Source: Sipunculus nudus
Lineage: Eukaryota; Annelida; Sipuncula; Golfingiida; Sipunculidae
Reading direction: 5' to 3'
Assembly (NCBI GenBank): GCA_026874595.1
Contig: CM049316.1
Coordinates: 16,143,839-16,207,838, forward strand
Length of the DNA: 64,000 nucleotides
Every line of letters starts with the position of its first letter. Within the stretch, counting starts at the first letter, position 1. Below are positions 20,861-33,100 of this stretch, one piece after another. The position numbers and the translations under genes were made by a program. A model generated the notes under the pieces. It did no database searches, was not told the DNA's origin, and worked only from the letters and a program-made list of their open reading frames with translations.

Positions 20861-21930
20861 ATAATGAACTGTGGATATAGACCAAGTACAGCATGACACC
20901 TTACACAAGAGTTGAGCCAATACAGAACAATACATAAAAGGGTTTCCTGCGTATTCTAAATTGATTTGATTTTTCAAAAGAAAGGTCAGTATTTAGGACA
21001 AGCGTTCGTACATTCCAGGTAAAATGTTCAATACAGGATGGTCTTTCATCCCTTTCAAATATCTAAAAAAGCATTCTTATTTATGATCTTTTACTCATAG
21101 TCTGAATTAAGTAATTATTTTTTATTAATATTTTAAACGACAGTGAAATGCCTTTAATTTTTGTCATACAGACCATTTTAGCACCTCCCTTGTGACGTGA
21201 ACCACATTTGCATAAAACTCGCCATTGAAAAGTTTAGTTCGCTTGATATCCTACCAACATCACGCAAGTTTTAAAATTATGTATCTTGAACTCACGTTTG
21301 GCTTGATGACGACTGCCCTGCATATTTTTTACGAAAATACTCTTAAGAATGGCATGACGGCAATGGGGGTCACCGTCAAACTAATTAAGTACAACAAATT
21401 AGGGGAGAAATGTCAATGTGTAGTTTAGTTAAAGTGTTTTATGTATCATGTGCTGTTTTATGTATTATCTCCGGCTCACTGCAGATTCTCGACTTTTAGA
21501 CAGACCTCAATATTAACGCCGACTGTTCTCGCATTACTGGATCCACATTTTAACAATACTGTGTTATATATTATTATTTATTTTTTTATTATTAGTTATT
21601 TTTAAGATGCTCCCTTACGGGTTTAAAATATCACTGATGCAGTGAAAAAGGTTTGAAGTGCCTGTAGCTCCAACTTTTTTTGAGCGTGTTGCGTTACCAT
21701 CAGTCACCCACACGCGTATATGCGTACAAGATAGTACCTTGCTTTCACACTATACCTCCGAGGACGAACAGTTCTGATAGAGTTAGCAAGAAGAGCTATT
21801 GAGATCGTAAACACATACGGTACGCATGTTTCCTACGCTCTTTACACAGCGCTTTACCTATAGGGCTACTTCCTATATCGTAAGGCGCTGTTTGTTATGA
21901 CCTCGTATCCTGCTTTGCAACACCAGAGGG
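20861..21930. other. No gene seen
   Basis: Ordinary AT-rich sequence. One open frame (about 21225-21428) lacks motifs. G+C rises toward the promoter-like block that follows. Confidence 0.4.
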
Positions 21931-21939
21931 GAGCACTGT

Positions 21940-22480
21940 ATTTTTGTCCAATCAGATGAAACTTTTTGCTGGAAGACAAAGCCAAGCGAGGAATACACGG
22001 AGCCAATCATATTCATTTCTTTTTGAGTGACAGCTCATCCCCCAGCGTTACCGTCTAAACAGGCCACAGGCTCAGAGAGAATTGCCCCTGACGTGGTTTG
22101 CTTAGGGCCTTGGGCACATAGGATGCTCGGCCGGTGAGCTGTAATTCAAACGAAACGTAACAACAAAGGCTGCGTGCACACCTCGCTGGCTGGTTTCAGT
22201 TCTGCAGACAACAGATACATGGCTACGCTAACACAGTCATAATGTCATAATCGAATCGGTCGATGATGCGAGAATGCAGAGGGAGCAATTTAAATTCGAC
22301 CGGAAACTCATCAAACGGCGCTTGAAGCGCGGCAATGGGCGGAGCCAGGATGCCTGTCGAGTGTTTGTTTATTGGCATCTGATTGGCTGCTTGTCACATC
22401 GTACGCACGTTTATTTCAGTGGACAACAAACCGCCATCTGGTGTCTAAATATATCATAAACGGTCAAAGCTGGCAGCGTG
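21940..22480. promoter_or_regulatory. CCAAT/GC-box promoter-like block
   Basis: GC-richer than its surroundings, with CpG-containing stretches. It carries two forward CCAAT boxes (CCAATCAG at 21948-21955, CCAATCA at 22003-22009), two inverted ones (ATTGG at 22371-22375 and GATTGG at 22381-22386) and a GC box (GGGCGG at 22337-22342). This combination is typical of TATA-less animal promoters. No recognisable protein starts nearby; the next gene on the plus strand is the GPCR with its ATG at 24685, so this could be its distal promoter with an untranslated first exon, or the promoter of a noncoding RNA. Confidence 0.35.
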
Positions 22481-22740
22481 AAAATCACCGCTGCCTCGGG
22501 AGCGTACATGTTTCCTCGCACACTATTTTTTTACAGAAAACTGGTTAGACGTGAAAACGATGTGTTGACTCAGTGCATAACTTGCGAGGACAAGCTGCGA
22601 GGACTTTCAGTTTATATCATGTCTTCGTGTCACAGAGAGGACCTACTAATCAGCATATCAAGCACGCTTGTGTTAAATAATATTTATTTATTACAGGATT
22701 ACAAAAGTAGCCAATCAGGCTAATGTATGTACATGCTTTC

Positions 22741-22742
<2 letters not shown>

Positions 22743-22787
<45 letters not shown>
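22743..22787. repeat. (TA)n microsatellite
   Basis: About 22 TA dinucleotides without interruption. Confidence 0.97.
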
Positions 22788-22789
<2 letters not shown>

Positions 22790-23353
22790 ACATTATATAA
22801 GACATCACGGTACAAGTAAAAGTACATAAAGTATGGTCAGATATAATGTTTAGATTCATGTTTTAATTCTATGTATTTTCATAATCTTCACCAAAATGAA
22901 ACAAGACACAAGCAATACATTAAGAAAGAAATCAATGAATAATATAATGATGTAACATGCTCTCTCGAAACAATAAGTGCAAAGCAAAAAATACAAACAA
23001 TAAACACATATTTACATATATTACACTGGATTGGATGATTAATTATTTTTATCATGTAAAACGTTATGTGTCAATAATAAACTTTAGAACCTAGCTGCTC
23101 ACAGTTTTTCTTGACAGATCAGAGGGTATACCTATCATGTAGATAAGAAAATCTTTTAGTTATTTTTTTTGTTTCCTGCTTACTTCTGAATCCATGGTAA
23201 TTAAAGGTTCTAATTCTAACTTCTCACGATCTAAAAAAGATCTGATACCGCTGAACAGGTTGGTTAACCAGCTTAATCATATTATCGAACACCCGGCTTA
23301 CACATACTCTCTTTTCTAACCATCTTGCAAAATCTCTCAATAGATGGCGCTGT
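22788..23353. other. AT-rich spacer, no gene seen
   Basis: Low-complexity AT-rich sequence between microsatellites; no motif or conserved frame. Confidence 0.5.

Positions 23354-23381
<28 letters not shown>
23354..23381. repeat. (CA)n microsatellite
   Basis: About 14 CA dinucleotides. Confidence 0.97.
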
Positions 23382-23384
<3 letters not shown>

Positions 23385-23611
23385 CAAATTAAAAGCAAAA
23401 CGTCCTTTCTGAGGACTTGCAAGAAACATCCCCAGTATAGTTTTCCATGCTTTTCAAAAGCTGTAAAAATGCTTTAACAGCTTTTTGTATGCGAGGATCC
23501 ATGTGTAAGTCCTCACTAGAAGAAAAAGTCCTCGCGAGTTTGGTGTGCAGTCAATATCGTGTCGTCTTAAGTACGGTTATTCAAACACACATCCACACAC
23601 ACACAAACATA

Positions 23612-23614
<3 letters not shown>

Positions 23615-23658
<44 letters not shown>
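23615..23658. repeat. (AT)n microsatellite
   Basis: About 22 AT dinucleotides, preceded by a broken CA-rich run. Confidence 0.97.
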
Positions 23659-23664
<6 letters not shown>

Positions 23665-23688
23665 TGTTAAGGGTGTAGTAAAAAAAGC

Positions 23689-23880
23689 GGGCCGATCGGT
23701 CTTGTTAGTGAAGCTTGCTTTTATGGTGAAGCGGATGGAACGCCGGACATGTGCGCAACCGAAATAGGTTCGTATCCCGGAAAGGCCCAATATTTCCCCT
23801 GGCAAACTGTCTTCGAAACTAGTACTTACTAGCACATCTCAACCCGTTAATCGGCGTTATATACCCGCCCACGCTCAGGA
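23689..23880 (+). mobile_element. tRNA-derived SINE
   Basis: A box-like TGGTGAAGCGGATGG (about 23724) and B box GGTTCGTATCCC (23768-23779) lie about 40 bases apart. GGGCC at 23690 and GGCCC just after the B box can pair like an acceptor stem. An unrelated body follows. The (AT)n run immediately upstream fits the tail or target preference of such elements. Confidence 0.5.
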
Positions 23881-24684
23881 TGTATATGTTACATCTAACA
23901 ATAAACTGATCAATCATATTTTAGATTTGATACCTAAGATGGAAAACTACTCTAATTGAAAATCGCAGTTTAAACCTAAGCATACTTAAGTTAAATTTTT
24001 CAATATAGCCGAAATAGGCCCACTGGTCGACTTAAACTCATGTCCTCTTGAGTTCAAATTTGCGATAAATTTTACTCTAAAAATGAGCCGGTTGATCTAA
24101 AACCAGTCCACCTCTGCTACAGATAATCGGTTATCGGTTATGTAATAGTCCATATTTTTTACACAACTTTTTGGAGCGATTTAGCCGAGGTTTTCCATGC
24201 TTATCCCGTTTGACGTAGAACTGATTAGGTCATTCGATACGATTCGTGAGTGAACCCGGCTGCCCCGATTATAAGCTTGTACAGACCTTCACATGGTTAT
24301 AACTGTGTACTGCTATTCGCCTGCGCATGATGATTATCGGTGCATATTTTCGCACATGATGGAAGAAACGGGACATCCGTGTCATGTGATCATAAACAGA
24401 TAAATAAATGTGATAATCTTTGTGGCAACGACAGTTGAATGTCGTGTCACAAAGGTAAGGATGGAGAACTTATTCTTCTGTGTGAATGCTGACAGGTTGA
24501 TGTAGCTGCATATAAGGATGCTTACCCATGATACATGATTCATATGTTCAGCGAGAGATTTGTGGATTACGTAAAATGAAAATCTGAATACATGTATTTG
24601 TAAAGCCACTAAATAGACTTCGTCTCTTCCATTGAATTAATGAGTATCGCGCCAGAATAGAGAGATCGACTTGGTGTGGCGAAG
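23881..24684. other. 5' flank of the intact GPCR
   Basis: No coding motif. A short minus-strand frame at 24382-24609 lacks similarity. An in-frame TAG at 24658-24660 precedes the GPCR start. Confidence 0.5.
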
Positions 24685-25716
24685 ATGAATTTGAGTGGAA
24701 ACATGCTGGACAACGTGACAAATATCAACGTGACGTATTCGCCCCCATCGGACTACCAGACGTACATGAGTTACATTGTAGACATCTTCCGCCGCGGTCG
24801 TGATATTGCTTGTATTGTAATAGCCGTTCTCGGCTCAGTTGGGAATTGTACTGCGCTAGCAATTTTGTTCTCATCCAGGAAAACCAGAAACACCGTGGCA
24901 GGATTCCTTTTAATCTGCCTTACAATATCAGATACATTATTTTTAGTCTCTTGGGACAAGGTAGATGACACTTATCCTTTCCCTGTTTTTTGCTACATAT
25001 TTTGGGTCATATCACTCTGGGGAGTAACAATGTCCAACATAATAATAATTTTCATCGCTTTAGCTCGATACCTTTCAGTATCCCGACCTCTCAGAATATT
25101 TTGGATTCTCAACTACCGAAATATGGTATTAACGGTCGGAATGACGTCTCTGGCTACGTTTGTCGCTTCAGCTGCAACATATCCCCTTTTAAACATGGAA
25201 GGACGCTGTTTCATACATTCTTTTGAGGTGGTGATGGGCACTCTACTTTTTATGAAGACAATGGTGATTAACAACATCATACTTGCCCTTTCTGTGTTTC
25301 TAATCCGACACCTACGGCGTTCCTCGAGTAACCTAGGCAACCTGACTTCTTCAAATGCTGATATAGTAAGAATCCAAAATAACAGGCGAGCAATCAAGTT
25401 TGTTTTGTTAATTACTTTGACAACGGTGATTTTGAATATCCCTCATGCTGTGACTTGTACAATCCGCTTGTTCACCAAGAATGGAATAGTTCGTGTGATT
25501 TACTACATGACACAACTGGTAATGTTACTGCATTATGCAATCAACATTTTATTATATTGTGTGGGAAGTAACGCTTTCCGGGCTGATGCACATGCGCTGT
25601 TTGACCGACTGATTAAGACTGTGTCTCGGATTTGTACGAGGAGAGGTGGAGGGACGAACAACCCCGGCGTCGACGCTATAAGGGCAGGCTCAACGGAAGA
25701 GGTAACTAGTATGTGA
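24685..25716 (+). CDS. Rhodopsin-family orphan GPCR, intact, single exon
   Basis: A 343-residue seven-transmembrane receptor of the plasma membrane, expected to bind a peptide or small ligand and couple to G proteins; the ligand is unknown. The start is the ATG at 24685 with A at -3 and an in-frame stop 27 bases upstream; the frame also opens at a GTG three codons earlier. The N-terminus has sequons NLS, NVT, NVT. Landmarks by residue: GSVGN in TM1 (N54), LTISD in TM2 (D83), Cys103 before TM3, ARY (127-129) replacing DRY, Cys175 in ECL2, LNIP (250-253) in TM6 and NILLY (287-291) replacing NPxxY. The cytoplasmic tail has RRGGG and ends EEVTSM. It is a divergent paralogue of the minus-strand receptors at 585-1678 and 48863-49953 (shared KTR, GFLxICLTxSD, RYL, INxLLYC). 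An AATAAA at 25853 may end the transcript. Confidence 0.92.
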   Translation: MNLSGNMLDNVTNINVTYSPPSDYQTYMSYIVDIFRRGRDIACIVIAVLGSVGNCTALAILFSSRKTRNTVAGFLLICLTISDTLFLVSWDKVDDTYPFPVFCYIFWVISLWGVTMSNIIIIFIALARYLSVSRPLRIFWILNYRNMVLTVGMTSLATFVASAATYPLLNMEGRCFIHSFEVVMGTLLFMKTMVINNIILALSVFLIRHLRRSSSNLGNLTSSNADIVRIQNNRRAIKFVLLITLTTVILNIPHAVTCTIRLFTKNGIVRVIYYMTQLVMLLHYAINILLYCVGSNAFRADAHALFDRLIKTVSRICTRRGGGTNNPGVDAIRAGSTEEVTSM

Positions 25717-25789
25717 TCTTACTACCACATAGTTTAATACAAAAGAGTCACCTTATCATATAAAACTGGATATCAACATGGATATCCAG

Positions 25790-26880
25790 ATAACTGTGAG
25801 TGACAATAATTAAGTGATCGCCGTCATCATTACATGGAAAATGTGTGACAATAATAAAGTGACGAACAAGATCATCATAATATATCTCTGAGCGACAAAA
25901 ATTAAGCGATGGCCATCATCATCACATGACACATGAAAAATGTGTGTGACATTAATTAAGTGATGACCGCTATCATCATATGATACTTGTGTGTGACGAT
26001 AATAATGTAATGACCGCCATCATCACATGATACCTGTGTGTGACAAAAATGAGGTGATGACCGCCATCAACAAATGATACCTGTGTGTGACAATAATTAA
26101 GTGATGACCGCCATTACCATATGATACCTGTCTGTAACGTTAATTTTATGAGGACTGCCATTATCAAATGATACCTGTATGTGACAATAATTAAATGATA
26201 ACCGCCATTATCATATGATACCTGTGTGACAATCATTAAGTGATGAGTGCCATTATCATATAATACCTGAGTGTGACAATAATTAAGTGATGTCCGCCAT
26301 CGCCATTTGATAAATGTGTGTGACACTAATCAAGTGATGACCGCCATTATCACATGATACCTTTGGCAATTAAGTGAAGACTGCCATAATCATATGATAC
26401 CTGTCTGTGACGATAATATAATGATGACCGCAATCAACAAATAATACCTGTGTGTGACAATAATTAAGTGATGACCGCCATCATCACATGATACCTGTGT
26501 GTAACAATAATAAAGTGATGAGTGCTATCATCACATGTTACCTGTGTGAGACAATAATTAAGTTATGACCGCAATCATAACATGAAAATGTGGGTGACAA
26601 TAATTAAGAGATGACCACCACCATCACATGATACCTGTGTGTGACAGTAATTAAGTTATGACCGCCATCATCACATTATACCTATGTGCAATAATAATTA
26701 AGTTTATCATCACAAGATACCTGTGACTGACAATAATTAAGAATTTACTACCATCAGCACAAGGTACCTGTGGGTGACAATAATAGTGTTGACCACCATC
26801 AGCGCATAATATCTATGTGAAAAAAAGTGAATAACAGCGTCATCACATAATATGTGTGTGTGACAATAATTAAATTTTGA
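25790..26880. repeat. 45-47-bp minisatellite
   Basis: About 23 imperfect copies of a unit built from TGTGTGACAATAATTAAGTG and ATGACCGCCATCATCACATG plus ATACC. Copies diverge toward the right end. It starts within 80 bases of the GPCR stop, so the receptor's 3' UTR probably runs into it. Open frames inside follow from the unit length. Confidence 0.95.
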
Positions 26881-28330
26881 CTGGGATCATCACAAAATGT
26901 GTGTCTGTCTGTATATATATATATGTGTGTACGTGTATATCAATAATATAAAGATGAACATGATTTCGACAAACATATAGTAGTGTAAACCTTCCTGTTT
27001 GAGTGATATACATCGCCATCACAAGCCAAATGGAGTGTTTTGCTTGGCAGTGATCCCTCCCCGATAACACACAATCATGCACACTCATGGGAGAGCGAAA
27101 CATATTCCTTCATCCGTATTATTAATGATTTAACAATATCTGATCAGCAAATAAGATAAACATATGTGGATCCGTGGTTTTATCAATGAAACTTCCTCCT
27201 TCGGAACCGCTGACATATTTGTTGTTGTAAACCCATGTTTCTTTTCATAATAAAAGCAGTGTATCAAGTATGGATATAAAAAATATATTTACTATATATG
27301 AACATATGTATGAAATAATTAATATTAATATTGTTAATAATTATATATTAAATCTTGATAATAATTCTTAATTTCTTGCAATGTACACGGCGAGGTTTTG
27401 AATCCGCTCTGTCAATGGGTTACCAAAATGTTATGTCAATTTGGAAACAATAATCATGCATAACCAAATATATGCCTTTATAGCTTTGATAACCTCTCGG
27501 GAAGCAACCAGGCACAGACACCTGGTGATACTTTATACTTACTTGTGTATTCGGGTTTTTGGATCTCAAAGGCGATGGTATATTTGAAAGTTATTAAGTC
27601 AACAATAATATGGAAGGTCGTCTTTACGATATAATAGAAGCGGTTGCGCCTACGCCTAGCACCATCAAGGTTTAAGGATTGTGACTGGTCAAAAGGGAAA
27701 GGGGTTTAAACGGGATGTTAATCCAAAGGCAAACCCATCCCAGCTATTCTTATGGTTAACAGTGTACTGGAGTTGAGAGCCATCAGATAATATGAAAGGA
27801 ATTGACGATTTAAAAGTAACCTTCTAGCGAAAAAATGAACATTCGAAATATCAGACAGATAGAAGAACATACAAAATAACAGACTAACCAGATCCGCATT
27901 CCAGACCCGAAGTTCAAAAACTTGCGTGTCTCAATCAAACATTTATGAAGATGATTAGAACTGATAAATAAAGGTTAATACACATCATATGGTTACTCAT
28001 GTGTATTAAATAGCTGATCAATTTAACATGAATATATGGGCCAGTAGAGATTTTTATATTGTTGATTCTTTTAATATAAAACCGGTGTCTGGTTACACAT
28101 AGTAATTTTCAAAGTTTTTCTTTTCTATTTACATTCTGCGTTATCCTTTCATCATCTACCATGTATCACACACTATTATATTAATGTGAGAGTGACTCCC
28201 AAAAAAATAAAACATATTCTCTATCCCTTCAATCCTCGGTAATATTACTCTCCCGGGGGTCGATAGTTATTTAATGATTAAGCAACATCATTACGCGACA
28301 TCTTTAAATGAATTCGTAGAATATGCTATG
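26881..28330. other. No gene seen
   Basis: AT-rich sequence with no conserved frame or RNA gene. Confidence 0.5.
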
Positions 28331-28720
28331 TCAGATATTTTGATCCAGCTGAATTTTCTTGCCAAATGGATTTTATAGCTTCTTAACTATGTCATTTGAG
28401 GAGTGTTGATTCCCAAAATATAAGATGTCATTTTTGAGATGCGTCTTCAGCCTCCATTTAAAATTCCAAAATGGCCGCATTTTGTCTTATATTTTGCCTT
28501 TTATTCGGACTCTACTGTAGATTAATATAAATGATAGCAACATCCATGTTTGCGATACAAGGGATTCCAGTAAGCCATTGCCATAATAACTACAAATTAT
28601 TTTAGGCCGCCATATTGAATATCAAAATTGCTGCCATTTTTACACACTTTTGCCTATATCTGTAATTGTGAATACCGTAGAAGAATGCAAATGGTTGCAA
28701 TATGAATATTTGTGATATTA
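28331..28720. repeat. Probable degenerate dispersed repeat
   Basis: AAAATGGCCGCATTTT and AGGCCGCCATATTGAAT, with a further CAAAATTGCTGCCATTTT, recur in an AT background about 130-150 bases apart. Such AAATGGCCGCC motifs are typical of interspersed repeats in invertebrates. The family is unknown. Confidence 0.35.
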
Positions 28721-28979
28721 AGGTAAAACTCCGTACTTGTTCGCCAGCTTGAAGTGCCCAGATGACCCAGCTATAACTCGGTATCAGGCATGTTGGTAAG
28801 TGAGATATAATCATAAACCAGTAGCTCTTTCAAGGATGTAATTCCGATATTATCATGTATTAGTTTATCGTGCATATATATAGAGTATCAGAAAACTTGT
28901 ATCATACGATAGCAAAGTTCTTTCAGCATCTCGTTGTCTTTTAACAGAGTCGAAGTTATGATCAAAGTAATATGTAGGC

Positions 28980-29163
28980 CTGTGATAGGAGTTATTATTC
29001 GAAGGTTTATGTTCCTATTGTCTAGCTATGACTCTTGGACCAAAGCAGCAGGAGTGGGCCACTAATCACCTGATGAAGAAGCCTGAGTGCTTCGAAAGCT
29101 CCTTTGTTAATAACCAAGCTAACTAGTCTATCTTAAAAGGCGTCACTCTTTATCTTTACCTAC

Positions 29164-29165
<2 letters not shown>
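28980..29165 (+). repeat. Terminal-module repeat (retroelement-like)
   Basis: Contains CACCTGATGAAGAAGCCTGA, then GTGCTTCGAAAGCTCC, a phrase common at ends of Penelope- and DIRS-like elements, followed by AGTCTATCTTAAAAGGCGTC and ACTCTTTATCTTTACCTACAC. Parts recur inverted at about 30015-30065 and in the duplicated receptor flanks (2500-2640; 50790-50925). Confidence 0.4.

Positions 29166-29167
<2 letters not shown>

Positions 29168-29238
<71 letters not shown>
29168..29238. repeat. (TA)n microsatellite
   Basis: About 35 uninterrupted TA dinucleotides, the longest simple repeat in the window. Confidence 0.97.
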
Positions 29239-29242
<4 letters not shown>

Positions 29243-30014
29243 CGCACAATATAAGGCCATTTGTTCTCCCTGCTCCATGCAAAGTTGCCGTGCCGAAATA
29301 CGTCACTTCGCTAAATGCACAGGGTGTCCCTGCAATTTATCATTGGGTTTATTACCTACCATGTGAGAAAAAGACATCTAAATAAGAAGGAAATCAGATA
29401 ACCTTTCACCAAAAACCCAATGAGACATTATCAAAGCTGACAAAATAGAAAGGGTCGAAGTGGAAATAGATTTTCTGGGATGCATAGGCTTGGCTTGATC
29501 GTGTCCCTCATTGCTAATTCTGTCATAAAATATTATTCGCAGTGGGCTGTGAAATTTTTAAAAGTCTCGGGCTCACAAGGATACATTTACTGACTGTTTT
29601 TTAAAGTCCGAGATGATATAACGAGGATGTAATGGCTGACATCTATAATAAGACGTCCAACATTACCAGGAGAGTATGATGGGCATATGGAAAAAATAAA
29701 AATCGGATATATGTTTAACCCCAGTGACAGCGAGGCGGTTAATATTTGGATTGTAAGATTTTAAGACCAACAAATGAACAGACACTATCTCTCTTCATTG
29801 TCACCCCTAAAAAGGAAACAGACCGCAAATTTGTAGCAAATTACACAGTACAGTTAAACTCCGATGCTTGTGGGCTTATACTTCTTTATCAACACCACTC
29901 AACTAATTAAGCAGCTATGGTAGGGTTATCATTATACTTTCAGAAATAGACGGAATATAAATATGTATATATTTAATAATGTATATTATTGTTGTAGCAA
30001 ATTCGGTGTCTGGA

Positions 30015-30065
30015 GGAAGTTATAAGAAAGAGTAAGAGTAACGCCTCTTAGATAGACTAACATAA
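30015..30065 (-). repeat. Inverted copy of the 29.1-kb module
   Basis: The reverse complement (TAGTCTATCTAAGAGGCG, TTACTCTTACTCTTTC) matches 29120-29160 with a few changes. Confidence 0.45.
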
Positions 30066-30081
30066 TTAGTATCTGGCAAGT

Positions 30082-30125
<44 letters not shown>
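30082..30125. repeat. (GA)n microsatellite
   Basis: About 20 GA dinucleotides. Confidence 0.97.
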
Positions 30126-30127
<2 letters not shown>

Positions 30128-33100
30128 TCACACAATGTGAAGGGCATAGACTGATTGCTGTCCGATTCGAGTGACTATACAGTTTACTGACATACAGCTC
30201 ACTGTGGTGGCTATAATCAAACGTCACACATGACGAGGAACCCAAATTTCGGTAAGGGTACCTTGTTATTAATATGTAAACGTCTATTGAGGGATTAACA
30301 TTTGGAGCAGGTTGATCTTAGAAGAGAACGCACATACCACAAAGTCTGTTTATGTTAACGTCTGCAGAACAAACAGATCATATTACACCTGACAATCCTG
30401 CTCATTTGCACTTTTAAGACAACTCTCCTAGTGAAGATCTGGTCTCCAGTCATCATTTTATTTTCGATGTATTTTTGAATATTTACGCAATGAATGTATG
30501 TGTGTAGGCATATGTACCTGCCTATGCTTGTGATTGTGAACATGGATTCAAGCCCGTCAACTGTGAGGTCAATTAATGATGTACTAACCTTCTTCCGGAT
30601 TATCACCCATAACCACATAAGAAAAAGATGGCCGACATTTATATTAGTGATGAAGATAAAAGAATCAGGAAATAAGCCACAAAACTATTTGAACTTGCCG
30701 TAATATTACCGCTCATGTACGCTTTTTTATAAAAGATTTATCAACAGGTTTAAGACATCGTTCCTAAGAAGAAATACAGAAGTTGGGTTGGGGGATATGG
30801 GTGAAGCTTGGTATGAATTCTTTTGAAATAGATGACATAAAGAAGAATTGGTATCCTGTAGTTTTCCTTCCTTATCTCCTTATGTTCCTTGTAAGAAGGA
30901 AAAGGGAACTTCAGTCTGAAAACTAAATTCTTTTCGGCTAACATATTTCTTCACCTAACTAGTGACACCTTACGGCAATGACTCACACTGGAAGTCCATA
31001 GGCGTTCGAAGGAGTTATTGTGGGAATTATTATGACTTAGTTTCGAGAAAGAGGGATGAAGGAATAGGGATGTGGGAATCTTCCACAGTGTGGGATATTT
31101 GCGAATAGACAATATTTTAAAATCATTTAGGTAAATGTATTGAAGCAACATTTATTTTCCAAGTAATATATTGAACAAATCTATATGTAATGTAAATATG
31201 CTAATACCGATAAACTCAACGATATAATTATAGGTGAATTTGGGAAATAAGGAAAAAAGTTTTGGAAATACCAGTACATCCAGAAGTTAACAAGGTGTGA
31301 TGTGTAATGAAAGTGACTATCAACGTGTGCTCTAGCACTCTGTCGGCAAATAAACCCAGGTAATAGGTTTCTATGTGTGTGTTAGACCATTCATGGAGCA
31401 ACAATTATTTATGTTTGACACCGACTCATTTAACATGATTTCCTGATAAAAATTTACGTCGTTAACACATATGGTATGACAAAAGTGTAAAAATCTGTTC
31501 TTCTAAATATGAAAACTTAAGCTATGATCGCTAAAGTATAAACGTTTGATTTTTAATATTTTAAGAAGGGTGGAAAGGGAAGCCTAGAACATATCGTGAT
31601 ATGTTATATTTCTTACATTAATAGTCATCAAACATGCGTTCGCATGCATGTAGAATAAGTTTTAAATGGCAAAAGTTGGGAGCATTGAAAATCATTGATC
31701 CGGAACATACCGGGGTCTTGTTATTATTTCTAGTCAATAAATATATTATATATGTACCAAATATTAACAAAAATGGACAAAAAAAACAACACTTATTGAC
31801 TGCATCAAATCATATTCATACAACTTTATACATAATCGATAACTCGTTATTTAAAAAATATTATTTCGAAAAGAAAATAAAATAACCGCCAGCTTGCCCT
31901 TTAGTCATAAAGGTAAATCTCACTTTATTGAACATTTGTTTTTTGTAGAATTTTTAGCAAAATGGTACATGATTCTTCTTTGTATAATGATATGTTGATA
32001 AAGTACTAAGCTGCTGCAGAGTCGCAGGATTCAGGAAAATTCAATGAACTTCTCCTAAACAAGTTGAGAGGTATGTCTTTTTGTTCGGTAAAATACAACA
32101 ATATATTATGCACAGCAAATTATTGAAAAAAATTGTAATAGTGTTAAATATGCCCTGATAATTATTAGGAGCACATTAAACAGCTCGTAATATTAATCCG
32201 CTGTTGGACAGATGAATTATAAGAAATAGTACGACAAGAAAGGACACAAAGACATAATAAATAAGAGGTTAGTTGCTTAATCTACATAAAGATCTTAAAG
32301 TAATTAGCCGAAAATAGATCGCTTTGTTTAAGCCCCTTTGCCCAGTTTAATATGCATTGTCCGAATTATGTCCAGAATTATAGAAACAAAAAACGCAAAT
32401 ACAACTCATTAATATTTAAGCAAGCCTCATGGTTTTCAGCTTTGAACTATAAACGATATCATATCTATAACATGTCAATAACAACATACATAATGTCAGG
32501 AAAAGGAATGGTCGTAGATATCGTACTTAGAAAGACGAAGCTTTTTGTAATGTGTCTGTGCTATATTATTCGTGCTAACTGGAGTATCGTGTGCAATATC
32601 AAATTCTAATCTTTACGGGAGACAGTTGATATGAATAATGTGTTGTTGACTCGTTATTTTTTTGTCATGGGGAAAGTGTTATCAACACAAACATTTTCAG
32701 GGTCACATAATAGCCTTATTGGTAACAAAGGTGACCTTTGAGCACCGTTTAAGCGCTTACTGAAATACTGACTAAAACGCCAGACGCCAGTTGGCATAAG
32801 TCAAGCGGCCTTCATGATTGTCAATTAAAACCAAATTGTTCTATTGTTCTGGCATATCTACATCAGGCGTTTGCATGTGTTCATGTATAAAGGAAAAATG
32901 CAGTATTTGGACCGATTTTTGTCACATGCGCATAAATATATAACCGAATGTTTGGGCTAGGCCGTAGATATCAATTTAAAAATGGTTTGCAATTCCATAA
33001 TTTAGTTTGTTTTTTCCCCTGCATCTTTATTATTCCCCCCCCCCCCCAAAAATGGTGATATTTTATCATCCAGCCCTTTTTATGTTCATGTTCACACTGG

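Noticed and set aside
20531-20977. Four overlapping open frames on both strands
   Set aside because: The region contains a Pol III B box and SINE-like body; no protein motif in any frame.
22650-22859. Minus-strand frame with YIYIYI repeats; also the one at 61266-61529
   Set aside because: Translation of (TA)n microsatellites.
25790-26880. CRISPR-like array of short regular repeats
   Set aside because: Units are contiguous with no unique spacers; eukaryotic minisatellite.
29070-29098. Hammerhead-ribozyme-like core: CTGATGA, a GAAGC/GCTTC stem, then GAAA
   Set aside because: An extra A separates CUGAUGA from the stem, and no NUH cleavage triplet with a pairing third stem could be placed. More likely the conserved end phrase of a retroelement.
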